From the NCBI GenBank assembly GCA_003313425.1, contig NHZP01000001.1:1240001-1304000 (forward strand): DNA of 64,000 bases, in the 5' to 3' direction. This document shows, piece after piece, positions 47,289-58,519 of this stretch. This DNA comes from Pseudopyrenochaeta lycopersici. Taxonomy: Eukaryota > Ascomycota > Dothideomycetes > Pleosporales > Pseudopyrenochaetaceae. Under the pieces are notes generated by a model. It saw only the letters and a program-made list of their open reading frames with translations, had not been told where the DNA came from and did not search any database. Within the stretch, counting starts at the first letter, position 1. Every line of letters begins with the position of its first letter. The translations under genes and the position numbers were made by a program.

Positions 47289-49711
47289 TATTGCATCTCA
47301 CTATCTTCCGCCGATGAGCGCAGGAGAGCAGAATGCGGTGTCGTCGACAGGATGCATGGGATGAGAGTTGCCGCGTGAACGGGTTCTGGATGACGTCGGT
47401 GAGCTAACTTATGGGGCCACTTCCAACTCGAAAAGACGCCGACAGAAGCCCGCGCGAAGGGTCAAAACAGCACGAACAAGGTGATTTCTGAGCTTGTCGA
47501 GCTGTCTGCGCCGTGCTCGCCCGACCGTGTACAGTGACCCGCTGGGAGTCGCCTGGTAGCAGGAATTGACAGTGGATGTGGTGGGCTAATACAAACTTAG
47601 ATCAGCGATCCTTGCCGGCACGAAGTTCAACCCAAGCAAGCAAGCGGCAATCTGCAGGGCGCAAGAACAGCGATGCGCCCATAAAAATCAACCGGCCGCG
47701 TTCGCGGATTGCATTCGTGTAGAGGTTGGCGCCGCGTACGTTGCTTTGCGCTAACTCCTGGATCCAACGTATTTTGAACTCGACGCCTCACTGTGGCTCC
47801 ATGTCTTGATGACGTCGTTCTCAGGGTCGATCCCTCGGATGCCCCAGCCGAACGTGACGTTGAAAACTCGGTGACTCCCCCATCATCATCACGACTACCC
47901 CCCATTACCACCTCTCCACTGTTTAGCTTCATGTGTTGCAATCCCAACAACACTCCTCGCTCCAGCTGCCCTCCCATGATGCCCTGACAAGCCCCTTCGC
48001 CAATTTGTGATCTCGATCTGCCGTCGGTAGCTAATCCAGCGTGGCTGATGCGTGTCGCGACAGGATGCCCGCACGCGTACGACATTTCAATTGGCCAGCC
48101 TCCCCTGGCTTGGCACAGAGCAAATCCCATGTCTTACGCACGCGGACAAGCGCAAGACGCATGTCGCTGTTAGCGCCTTGTAGCCTTACCTTGTCGCACC
48201 AATGTCGTTAATTGACGAGTCTCACCCGGACTGCAGGGTCGATGGAGCCGACTCCAGAGCAACACATTAATTCCATCATACACAATTGTCATATTTGAGC
48301 CCTATCGCTTGACCAGAGATTCTTGCAAGACTTCAGAACTTTGCAAATCCCCAATGCAGATGCTGGCCACCCAAACCAGCGTAGATAACCTCAACTTTTT
48401 TATTTTCATCAAGAATAGGGTCACGTCCATCCACTACACCTTCAGCTTACAAGTCATCTACAACTAAATGTCATTCAGGTCCGGGGGTGACACTCAACAA
48501 GTTTAGATTGGCTGACTGGCCTTCAGCGCTTTGCGGCAACTGCGCCAGAGCAGCTAGGCAATGTTTGTGGTTCGTACAAATCTCGCTAAAGATCGCCAAA
48601 TTTGTAGTACTAGCCGTACAGCGCATTGGAAGTCGAAACGACTAGGTATAGTGACGCATGATCGTGATTCAATCCCACCTCTCTAGCCGGCCAGACCTTT
48701 ATTCCATGAATCATGTAAGCTGCCGCACGCGAGCGTTGTGAGGGGGTGGTTGCTAGTCATTTGGGAATGCTTACTTTTGTATAGATAGTGTGGCCTGCTA
48801 CCGAGCTTATCTGCTGCTCACACTTGCAAGCAACAGACTGTGTCAATTCGTGTCCAAAGCGACTTCGGCACATCACAGCCACCCTAAGGCAACATTGTGA
48901 GATCATATCCAAACCGAACCGTGCTCATTTCTTCTCCACCAAGTGTCCATCATGGGCTCAAATTCCCAAACATCGCAGCCAACAACACCAAATGAGACAG
49001 CATCTGCAACGACAACGAACGATACAAGCACAAAGCATTCACAAAAGCACCCGCAAGTCCCCACCAACAAAGCTCTCTACGCCACTATTGGACTTTCACC
49101 CCTCTCTTTTGTAGCGGCACAACAGAGTAGGGCAGCACAGACCGGCAGCAGTCAACACCCATCATAGTCACTGCAGCTATGGGGAAGAGCGACAATTTGA
49201 AAGGAGAATAGGAAGCAGGAAGAGAAGAAACATCGGGGATGGATGAGCTTAGCTGCGTTGGAAAGAGCAATGACCGTCGTCAACATGATTTTCGCAAGTA
49301 TGAGGAGGGACATTGACAGCCCCAGGATAGAAACTCGAACCGCATCAAGAACCATCAGCACATCGGTGCGACGAACCCTGCGTGCGACAACAGCAAATCA
49401 TACTCGAACATTAAAATCACTGGCAGGTGGGACACAAGGAGTTTACAGGCATGCACGAACGATCTTTTGAACTTTGCCCTGGATTCATGTTTCAAGCACC
49501 TGATTCATCATTATACCCCTCGTCATCTCCCTATGGACACGACATGATGGACAATAGTCAGCATATGAGACAGCATCGCGACAGCATCGCGTTAGGAAGT
49601 TCGCCAATTTCATTCAGCATACACTGGGAGTAAATACATATGAATCTCTTTATGAATCTATGAATGGTTATTATTAAATTTGTATCGTGGATTGCTGATC
49701 CTCTATAAGAC
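47289..49711. other. Large spacer upstream of the histidine kinase
   Basis: About 2.4 kb, presumably holding a long kinase promoter/leader. It contains one weak small ORF (48952-49167), an 11-bp direct repeat GACAGCATCGC near 49569-49590, and a 167-codon minus-strand open frame (47627-48130) without recognisable content. Confidence 0.45.
48952..49167 (+). CDS. Hypothetical 71-aa ORF
   Basis: A single-exon ATG ORF in a good context (CATCATGG) encoding a Ser/Thr/Asn/Gln-rich N-terminal half and a short hydrophobic stretch (LYATIGLSPLSFVAAQQ). I do not recognise it. Composition is mildly coding-like, but length and isolation make a chance ORF or a leader peptide equally likely. Confidence 0.25.
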   Translation: MGSNSQTSQPTTPNETASATTTNDTSTKHSQKHPQVPTNKALYATIGLSPLSFVAAQQSRAAQTGSSQHPS

Positions 49712-50524
49712 TTAGAACAGCATAGCCACCACGCCCAAAGCACCAACAAACGCCCCTGCGGATTGCCTGGCGGCAGCACCGGTCGATGGCGAAGTAGTAG
49801 CTGCCGCATTGGGGCCACCATTTGCTCCGCCTGTCACTGCTCCTGTAGAAGCACTCCTCGATTCCGCCTCATTGCTACCACCAGCCGTTGCATTCGTCTG
49901 TTCGTTCGACCCGCTTCCCGCCGCCCCAGTACTCGACGCCAAGACCTGCACCACTGTCGAGGTGGGAGCACAAACGAAATGGCTGAAAGTTTTCTCTGAC
50001 TCGACGCTGTTCATTTGCACGCAGAATGGTGCACTGGCAACCGTACACGCAGTGAGATACTGATCGTTGAAACATGATGGGTCGGTGAGGCACGCATCAA
50101 CGCTTGCAGAGGCTACACAACGGGTTGCGATATGGCAGGCATCGCTTCCAGTACCGGTGCAGCAGCCAAACCATTTCAACTCCGTATTAGAGGCGCACTG
50201 CCCGGTGGAACAGGAGACAGCAAATTCTTGAAAATAATTAGTCTGCTAGTACGTGATTGATTGTAGGAGGGGGGGGGGGGTTGAGAGACATGACTTGCCT
50301 TGATCGCCCTCAATGTATCCACACAATTTGTCATTTTTTTGTCGCCGGAAAATTTCAGGAAGAGACCGCGGCTCGATTGTTGGTTTGGGAGTCCAGCCGT
50401 TTGTGTTGACATCGAAGTTGTCGACCGGTGTAGGGAGCGGTCCGTCGAAGGCGACGGCGTATACGGTTGCGCTGAGAGCGAGGAAGTTTGCGAGGCTAAT
50501 CGTAAACATCTTGAGTCCCTTCAT
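49712..50524 (-). CDS. Secreted Cys- and Ser-rich protein, possibly GPI-anchored
   Basis: 246 aa in two exons: 50299-50524 and 49712-50226. The 72-nt intron (50227-50298) begins GCAAGT, not GT. Only this join keeps the frame and yields CGYIEGDQEFAVSCSTGQC, a pattern shared by fungal surface proteins (CGxIxG...C..G..C..N...GCC). An N-terminal signal peptide (KMFTISLANFLALSATVYA) is followed by a short proregion ending RR and a Cys-rich domain (ELKWFGCCTGTGSDACHIATRC, DACLTDPSCFNDQYLTAC). A Ser/Thr/Gly/Asn-rich stalk and a hydrophobic C-terminus (AGAFVGALGVVAMLF) fit GPI anchoring. Role: cell-wall or surface protein, inferred; no enzyme motif. Confidence 0.82.
50269..50280 (+). repeat. G12/C12 homopolymer inside an intron
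   Basis: Twelve G on the plus strand (C12 on the transcribed sense) within the GC-AG intron of the secreted protein gene. It forms an unusual pure-C stretch in a 72-nt intron. Confidence 0.9.
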
Positions 50525-51953
50525 GCTGCAATATTCCGGCTCCAATAATAACGACAATCACCGGTTATGCAGATGTCTTCCACAGCAGCTGCGTCCCTCC
50601 GCTGTCATACATCCATGCCCACAGTAAAGGCAGTGTCGTGCAAAGGTTTGGCCAAGGACTGAGAGGCCAAATCCGTGGGAACACCTCGGTTTTGTTCAAC
50701 AGCGTGATTCCTCTCTTTTAAGCTCAAAGCTATCCCTTTTCAGTAGTTCACGATGTCGTATTCTTTAGCGCTGACCCTGAATGGACAAAAGGGACTTGCG
50801 TGGCGCAAGTTCGTGATATGACTTGTCCAAGAACGTCAAGCTAAGTTGTGTTTGCGCTGATTCCTAAAACGCCACGATAGGGCTCATACCATGCAAATAC
50901 TGAAATGTACTGGATTTATGCCGAGAGGAGGCTTGAAATGGCGATCTAGAGTTGGGAAATGACGATGGCCGGCGATCGTTCTGGTTGAAGTTAAAAGAGA
51001 CGCAGGGGAAATTCTGATGTGAGAGCATGCTGAGAGGTCAAGTTTCTTATAGGAGATAAAAAGCGGATTCCTAAACCACAGCCTCGTCTCGTAAGGTTTC
51101 AATGTGGTTTTCCGGTACACTTCTCGGTCCTTTCGTGGGGCCAAGGGCGACGAGGCTTCTGGGCCGCGGTAGAACAGCTGAGGAAGCATCCCCCTCGCCA
51201 AATCTTGACTGGCGCGACAACGCCCAAGTATGTACCGAGGAACATTGATAGGAGCTGGCGAAACTCAATTAAAGACCCGGAAATATCGTTCCAAATGAGC
51301 TCAAGATAAAAGCAAATGCGATGTTGAGTGTTGTTCGAAACAGGCATTGAAGGGCAGTTGCGCACCAACCACATGCTGTGTCGCTCCATCCCGGACACTT
51401 CTGCACAACTCCGGAAGGCCCCCATGAAACAATATGGCAAGGTACTGGCAGTCCAGAAAGAGCCATTTTGAGAAGTAAGCCTTGCCATGCTTACATGCCC
51501 ATTTTCTCCATACCTAGTTCCTTGTCCTTTCCCCCTCCAGGTCATGCGTCGCCAGGTTCTTTCCCCTCACCCAAACTCGTGGAGAAAGCACTTCAACATA
51601 GTTGCCATGTCAGCATCCTATACGAGGTGTGCGCTCTTATTGGGATGTGCGTCTGCTTTGGCAAAGCAAAAATTGATGAAGCTGCGCCGCCCTGCATTCA
51701 ATTCGCATCATTCCAGGCGACGCAAAGCTGACCCCCAAATTGATGAAGCTGCGGTCAGCTTTCACGATGCCTGATGTCCCTCTTAATCCATGCTGCCCCG
51801 GCTTCCTCTCTTCCACTTGGCTATCGGCCACAAAATTCTGTATCCGCTGTTCAATCGCGATGTCCTTCTTTCATTTGCTTTAAAGTCTTTCTCTGTTGTG
51901 TCGCGTTACGTGAGCTTAGCAAGCACTCAGGCGTTTACCACTCGCCCTACCTC
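50525..51953. other. Divergent spacer with 17-bp direct repeat
   Basis: 1.4 kb between the secreted-protein gene and the membrane-protein gene. AAATTGATGAAGCTGCG occurs at 51670-51686 and again at 51737-51753. Minus-strand open frames at 51099-51545 are unrecognised; one includes a hydrophobic stretch. Confidence 0.5.
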
Positions 51954-53938
51954 ATGGAGCAGCTTAAGTTAGGCACATGCTCCACGTCCACCGAACAAGC
52001 GACCCGTTCTCCCCTTGCAATGTTCTGGCAGGAAGGTCACCTTCAAGCCAGGAAGGACTGGCGCGCCCGATGGAGACGCAGTGCCTTGTATCTGCTCGCT
52101 GTCGTTTGGTTTGGTGGTATCACCACCTGTCTTGGCATTCTTTCTGCCCTCAAACTGCCTACCATGGGCGTTGCATGTGCATCAGATGATATCTTTAGAC
52201 TGCATCCTACATCTTTCCAGTACTGGTCAAGGTCCGGCTTCTTTCAGATCACTCTTGGATTCGGACACTTGGATTTCACTCAGGCGAAGGCTATTGACAT
52301 CATATGGGACATAGTAAGCTTTGAATACAGTCGCGCTTTATCGTCAGATCCAATGATTTATGGAACTGACTTTTCCAAGTTTGTTGGGCGTGGGGGCCAG
52401 ATGATCCTTGCCCTCATCTCATGGCGTGTTTTTGCCAATTATGTTACGACGTCTATGGAAGTGGCGCCTGTCACATTCCGAACATACCGAACTATCTTTC
52501 TGCAAAATGAATCACTCCTAATTGCTATCCCACATATGGTCCGAGATTTTGCGCTTCGCCACCGTCTGCGTTCAAGGATCGCCATGGTGTTTATGATCAT
52601 GACTATGGCATTCATTTTGGCATTTCCGACCTTGGGCAGTGCAATGACTGGTTACAGCGCAAATGTCAAAGCCTTTGTGACTGCTAAGAATAATCAATTG
52701 GCCCCATTTGAAGAATTTAGGTACGCTTTGTATGTCATCCATGATGGGTCGAGGATTGGTAAGGCTGATGGCTATATTGTGACCGGCCGCGCTGTTGTTG
52801 GTAGGGCCCACGATGTAAATTCCACATTGAAGTATTCTAACGGGCAATGACTAGGTGACCCCATACTTGGCCCCGATTATAAATTCGATTCGACCGAAGA
52901 ATACTCGGATATTCGCGTGGATGACATGGATCCTCCTCCACCAACTTATTACATGGAACGAATTGTTTCAAACTGTAAGCAAATGATAGTCACTATAACT
53001 TGATAAAGCTACTAAAGTGTACCCATAGATCTCGTAGACTACAGCGCCGGGCCATCCAACGTAACCTCAAAGTTTCTTGGCAAAACGATAACGCCTCCGC
53101 TCCTCAACATTACAGCCTTCTACTTACCAAAATATCTCTCCGGGCCGTACGACCCACCGTCACAGGGATATAGCCATCCTTATTGGCTTGAAACAAGAGC
53201 GGCTTGGTCGTACGACGGTGAAATATACAGACTAGACGACTTAAATGATAGAAGCAGGGGGGCCACCTGTCAGGCCTTGCTGGTACGGTGTTAGTTCATA
53301 GCTGTCCCAAACAAAAATTCTGACTATCTTCTCAGGATTACCGGTGGGGTTTCTCCTTCCTCCAGCTTTTCATCATGATCGTCCTTCTGATCTTATGGTC
53401 CAGCGGCATATACATCATGTGGCTGAGGTCATTTCTCATTATGAAAAGACGAGGCTGCAGGCATGTTGCAGGCGAGTACAAAGCCGTTCTTGAACTCGCA
53501 GATGCTATGCGTGCACAAATTGAAGAGCATGAACAAGAAAGTTCAGGGCATTCTATAACCCTTACCGAGTCCGAACTATGCCGGCGCGTCACCAAAGACC
53601 TATGTGGCGGTTCTATTTCCTACGAGACATCGCGAACTTTTGGCGGAATAAACGGTAAAGGTGATAATAGCTGGGGCATTTACTCCTGGGCGAAGAAAGA
53701 GAAGTGGTGGCTTACTGCATGGACCCTATCCATTGCCATGTTCATCACAATCGCGGTGATGTATCCGATGATTGCCGTTTACCTCATCTTCATACCTCTA
53801 GAGATCCCAATTGTCATGTACATAGGATCGACCAACGAGAGCCGGGCCATACTGCTCTTCTGGTTCTACCTATTGAGTGCATGCCTCCAGACTCCAATCA
53901 TTCTTGTAGTTACTTTACTGAACCAATTACATGCATAA
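51954..53938 (+). CDS. Multi-pass membrane protein of unknown fungal family
   Basis: 585 aa in five exons: 51954-52313, 52380-52800, 52855-52974, 53029-53282, 53336-53938. The first intron (66 nt, GTAAGC donor, AACTGAC branch point, AAG acceptor) keeps the frame and would be read through if unrecognised; removing it gives DIIWDIFVGRGGQMILALIS. Later introns are 53-54 nt. Predicted spans include SALYLLAVVWFGGITTCLGI, MVFMIMTMAFILAFPTLGSA, FIMIVLLILWSSGIYIMWL and three near the C-terminus. A central polar region with N-glycosylation sequons (NVTSKF, NITAFY) is probably extracytoplasmic. A cytosolic loop follows the fourth-exon span. I recall similar unnamed fungal proteins but no function; no transporter motif is seen. 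Confidence 0.8.
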
Positions 53939-54015
53939 ATGTATGCATCTAAGAGAATTTAACAATTTACGCTGTTTCATCTTATCACCTCGTACTCTCA
54001 CTTATATTTTTTGAA

Positions 54016-54567
54016 TCAGTCCGCCAAATTTATGCCAGCATACTGCGCAGGACTTGCTCTGCGTTCTACCATCCGCACACTACGTGTTTTCCCAATTCTA
54101 TCATCAATCTTCTTCTTCCAAAATCTCACGCTCTTCGTGATCTCATCATAAACACCCACATCTTGCCATAACAGATCCCCCAACACCTCCCTGTTTAGAA
54201 GCTCCAATGCGATATTAGGTCGACTATACCAACACCATCCCGTATATACATACGCAATTTCTGCATGTTCATGGTCTGACAACAAACTTGAGTACTTGTG
54301 GTAGAGCTTGAGATCGAGATCTGCAAGGGCAGTGAGGCGTTCGCATAAGGCTGATAGCCCGTGGATGAGAGTGATCCGATGAAAAGTTGAAATCGTATGC
54401 TGGGAGCGGTGGATAGGTACGGAAGTGAAGAGCCATTCTTGGATGTTTTGGTTTTGTGTGTAAGCGGACTCTCCATCTAGCTGCTCTACTTCCTTTAAAT
54501 CGAACTGTAATGGTGGTGTCATAGACAGTGGTGGAGACGGCTCAGGTAAATCTGAAACAAAAACCAT
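54016..54567 (-). CDS. Hypothetical protein, 183 aa
   Basis: An ATG-initiated open frame, convergent with and 77 bp from the membrane-protein gene. The open frame runs about 180 bases further upstream but has no other ATG. The product is mainly helical with mixed charge: a Pro-rich start (DLPEPSPPLSMTPPL), a middle with TFHRITLIHGLSALCERLTA and a basic C-terminus (RFWKKKIDDRIGKTRSVRMV). No signal peptide or membrane segment. I do not recognise the family. The length and balanced composition favour a real gene, possibly lineage-specific. An upstream exon is possible. Confidence 0.5.
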   Translation of the reverse strand: MVFVSDLPEPSPPLSMTPPLQFDLKEVEQLDGESAYTQNQNIQEWLFTSVPIHRSQHTISTFHRITLIHGLSALCERLTALADLDLKLYHKYSSLLSDHEHAEIAYVYTGWCWYSRPNIALELLNREVLGDLLWQDVGVYDEITKSVRFWKKKIDDRIGKTRSVRMVERRASPAQYAGINLAD

Positions 54568-55639
54568 GGTATTGGGTATGAAGTTGATAAGCTTCCGTAG
54601 TATATTTGTCTGTTGTGAGTTGGAAAGAATGGAATATATATGGTATGACCTTTTTTCTGTTTGTTTCTTGAAGACGCGACAAAGAAGCCAAAGAATGGAG
54701 TAGAACGAGACAGAGACATCGATGGTCAAATCACTAGATGGTCGCTTCAAACGTTTGCGAAAGGTCTCAGATTAGTCTAAACATAATTTCTAGATACACA
54801 GATTGATAAAAATGCAATACTACCAGTATGGCAAGTACGAGGAATTTAAACACAAAAAAAGCTCTCATGTTGAACTACATATACCCTTCATTCGCTATCA
54901 ATGGCTCGGCAGAACACCACTTGTATTACTACTACCTAAAAAGTTGCAAGAGAAACAGCGCCCCTGCCGTACTTTCCAGCCCAGCACTCCATGTTCATAT
55001 CAAAGGCGTCTCCGAATTCCCAACATGGCAATGGAAAGTCTACTACTGAACCAAATAAGTAAGACATAATGCACACGTACTCCAACACCCCTTTTCACCA
55101 CACCCTCCTCAAGAGTAACGTCACCGTCCCAGGCTACATTTTGGACCTTTATGGCACTGAGAATTGTGAATGAAGACTGCCATGATCGTCCTACTGCCTG
55201 ATTTGTAATAAGTTGTGTGATATTGGGCTTTGGGATGACGTAAAGTTGTTCAACGAATGACATACGCATTGTTTACCAGCACATTCACAGATACTGGGGC
55301 TGATAGAGACATCTAATTCATTCATCTCCGGGACCCATGAGTGTTGCTATGCCTAGCCGCTGAATCGCTGAACCCAAAGCAACGCCATGCAAATGTTGCG
55401 CCCATACCAAAACTATGCAATACGTACATATGGAAAGGGGGAAGTAGGGATGAGGCGTTGAGCCACTAAAGCTCTTCAGATCTCGTAATATGATGTCGGT
55501 ATAATTGCGCTCGTTCCTAACTCGGCTAGTGAGTTTGGTGCGCCGAGCTTGTGCTCCGTTTGACGGCTTCAAGAATTGAGACATGGATTGCCATAATCTG
55601 GTACTTGCGGAAGTGTAACAAAACTGTATCGCGAACATT
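54568..55639. other. Intergenic, no gene recognised
   Basis: About 1.1 kb, AT-rich in its first part. A 106-codon minus-strand open frame begins 2 bp beyond the E3 ligase stop and is best seen as its 3' UTR. Confidence 0.5.
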
Positions 55640-57460
55640 CTAGGTCAGGGACACATTAAAATCCCAGTTGCCTAACAGGAAGTCAGTAGTAGTTCAAAGA
55701 AGGCTGAGAGTCGCTAGGGAAGGGGCAAACAAGGGTTATGATAGTTTGCCACATTTTGGCCGCATACTGGCAGCTGATTTGCGAATAGCACCGAAAAAGA
55801 AGCTCATGGATAACGGAAGCCATCTGGGCAGAGGGGGGGTCGCTACGTACCTGACTTCAGGTTTTCTGCTGTATCATTGAGGAGGATTATCCTCCTCTTG
55901 GTGCAGTAAGACGTTTTGTCAAGCATGTCGACTTTCAAATCTTTCAACTGATCGATAGGCTTCTCGAACATCTCGCTCAAGTTCTCGACCGCCATTTCCA
56001 AATCTTTTTGGTTGTCCTCGAAAATCTCTGTGAGGTTATTGCGAGCCAGGTAATACGCAAAGGCGTATGTCCACTTGAGCACCTGGCGGCATTGCTGAAG
56101 TGCTTGCGAGGCTTGATCCAAGAACTGCACCTCAATCCACGACATGCCAGAGGAGTTCTGCAGCTGCTGCATCTTCTTCTCAGTCTTAAGATATATGTCC
56201 TTATCAAGCTTCGCAGACTGTTCGTGGTTCGCGTAGCGGTTGTAGTAATGAAGATATCGCTCAAGTGACTGTCGCGATTTGGCCTGAGCATCACGGGCGT
56301 CCGATCCGCTCTTCTCCTCGAATCGGTTGCAGTTATACCAGCTCGTACCATGTTCAGACCACATGCCCATGCACATCCAGCAAAACTCATTACGGCACTT
56401 CCTGCACGTCATGTGGTTACAGCCTCCATTCTTTTCAATCGTAGAGTTGCACTTTGGACATTCCTTGGTATTTGCCGATATCCAGTTTGCGGTCTCAGAA
56501 TCGTCCTCACATTTCTTCATCCATCTCTTTACGAGCGAGCATGGCGCTGGCTGGTGGTTGTTCAATGTACAGCCGAAGCAGAAGTCGTGTCCGCAGTCGC
56601 AGTGTACCGTGGGTACAATTTTACCAAGATCCTTAGTCTTGACGGAACATTCGATAGCGTATACGCAGTCAGGGGCAGGGCACCACTTGAGGTTTTCTTT
56701 ATCGTCGACGTAGGTTCGTGTGAGGAGTACATGATATCTGCGAGTGTTAGCCAGAGTCATGAGAGTGAGTGGAAGCTTATGCACCTATCGTGAAGGTCTT
56801 CCGTGACAAGAAGGTCCAGTGACTTCGAATCGACGATCCGAGTGCACCCTTCTCCAGGGCATCGTATCCTTGCGGCCTCTCCCTCATCTGATATCTTGGT
56901 GCCAAGGTACTGCCTGTAGCAATCCACACAAAAACGGTGCTCGCACTTCATCGCGAATGTGTCCATGTTCGGGCTGTCATCGCAACAAATGTCGCAAACG
57001 AAGCCCTGAACCTTCTGTAGCTTCGGAGGGTTGGTGGTAGAGTCCTGACCCAACCCTGCATTCTCCAACACTTCCTCGGTCTTTTCCATGTATTGGTCGA
57101 TCAAGCGTTCCTTGTTCCATCGCAAATGACGGAGGAGGATGGCCGAGGCTTCGGGTGGCTGACCGAGGATACTCGCGACCTCGTTGATCTGCTTGTCTTG
57201 CTGTCCTTGTATCTGTGCGGGGTCGAAGACTTTGAAGTCTACTTCGTGCGGTTGTTTGCTGGGCTTGATATCCTTGTCTTGTGTTTCAAAACCCACGTCG
57301 TCTTGGTCCATGTCGAAGTCGGAGTCTACAAAGCGGAATTAGTCTGAGGGCACGCACAACCAGATGGCTTCGCTTTACCTTCTTCCAGGCCAATATCACT
57401 GTCCTGGTCGTCAAATTCATCTCCGCTCAAGGAGCTGTTGAAGTCGTCTTCGGAGTCCAT
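55640..57460 (-). CDS. RBR-type E3 ubiquitin ligase (Ariadne family)
   Basis: 513 aa in four exons: 57379-57460, 56785-57325, 55851-56737, 55640-55671 (32 nt, encoding the end GNWDFNVSLT). The last intron is unusually long (179 nt); without it the frame stops two codons later. Order: acidic N-terminus, UBA-like segment (LLRHLRWNKERLIDQYME), RING1 (FVCDICCDDSPNMDTF, CEHRFCVDCYRQYL), IBR (KWCPAPDCVYAIEC, CDCGHDFCFGC), RING2 (ECPKCNSTIEKNGGCNHMTC, with the Cys of GGCNHM expected to form the ubiquitin thioester), then the Ariadne helical domain (HEQSAKLDKDIYLKTEKKMQ). The ligase takes ubiquitin from an E2 before passing it to substrate. The frame stays open about 95 codons upstream with a Lys/Arg-rich stretch but lacks an ATG. 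Confidence 0.94.
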
Positions 57461-58519
57461 CTTGTTGGAGGTGTCGGTATCGGGCGTGGCGGGGAGGTCG
57501 ATAGCCGGGGTTTCTAATAATTTCCTCTTCTGCGGAGGCTCTTCTTTGGCACTCGTGTGGTTATCTGCCTCAGAAGCCTTCCGCTTGCGAGCAGTGGGAG
57601 GCGTCGTGATGTAGTCGTGAGCCAGTCCCGCCGGATGACGAGACCAGCCAGGCTGCGGTGAAAGGAGCGACTCAAGTGCGCGGGATAAGGCCAGCGGCAC
57701 GAGGGCAGTGGCGCGGTGCAGCAGGACAGGACAGGCAGCAGGCAAAGAAGGGCGGTCTTGGGTGGATATTGGTCAGCGCAGGAGTACAGTCACAAGGGTT
57801 GCGTTGAGTAGGTGGGCGGCGGATGCGGGCAGTTCAATGCGGCGCCTTCGAAGCTAGCCCGCATTGGTTTACTAAACTCCGATTGAGGCAGTCGCGGCGT
57901 AGTTGCCTCACCCTCAGCTGCCTGTGTTCCCAAAAGTGCCCTGAAAGCTCGTATTGATCTTGGGAGCCTCTGTTGCAGGCGAGCTTCCAGTCACACAGTC
58001 TGGCGTAGACAGTGGTGTTGAGCATTAGAGATGGGTTGGGCATTGCTCACGCAACAGGAGCAGTGGGGTAATTGTACCTGAATGGGCTCACAAACGGCGA
58101 CAGCTTGCCGAACAGAACATCTGAAAGCGAGTAAACATCCATTTCCCTGATTGCAAATGTATTTCGCTCCATCCAAGGCCCGCAATAGCCCGTTCTCTGA
58201 ATGCAATGTGGCACCACCAAAGTTTCACACGTTGTCCGTTATCTTATGTATCCAATGATTCCGACTTACGGCAACCTTCACACCATCCAGCCTGGATTGC
58301 ACTGATTTAGCTACGCTTTCGACCCGTCAAGCATGTCACTCCCTAATATTGCAACGTCCAAAAAACAGAAGGCTAACATTCTGCACTCTAGTAATTTGCG
58401 TGAACCAAGATGTTTTGCCACCATTTCACAATGTAAGCATGATGCTGATCGAGCCGAGAGGGTTGTATCATGAAATTCAAACCCTATCTAATATTGCCCC
58501 AGCTATGCTTAGCAAAGCC
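57461..58519. other. Upstream region of the RBR ligase gene
   Basis: The first 285 bases continue the ligase reading frame without a stop and encode an NLS-like TARKRKASEADN...QKRKLLE, but no ATG is present. The rest holds nothing recognised. Confidence 0.5.

Noticed and set aside
47627..48130. 167-codon minus-strand ATG frame upstream of the histidine kinase
   Set aside because: No domain, no hydrophobic core or repeat, arginine-heavy composition typical of chance GC-rich frames. Transcription data could revive it.
55318..55638. 106-codon minus-strand frame starting 2 bp after the E3 ligase stop
   Set aside because: The position suggests 3' UTR of the ligase. No recognisable content.
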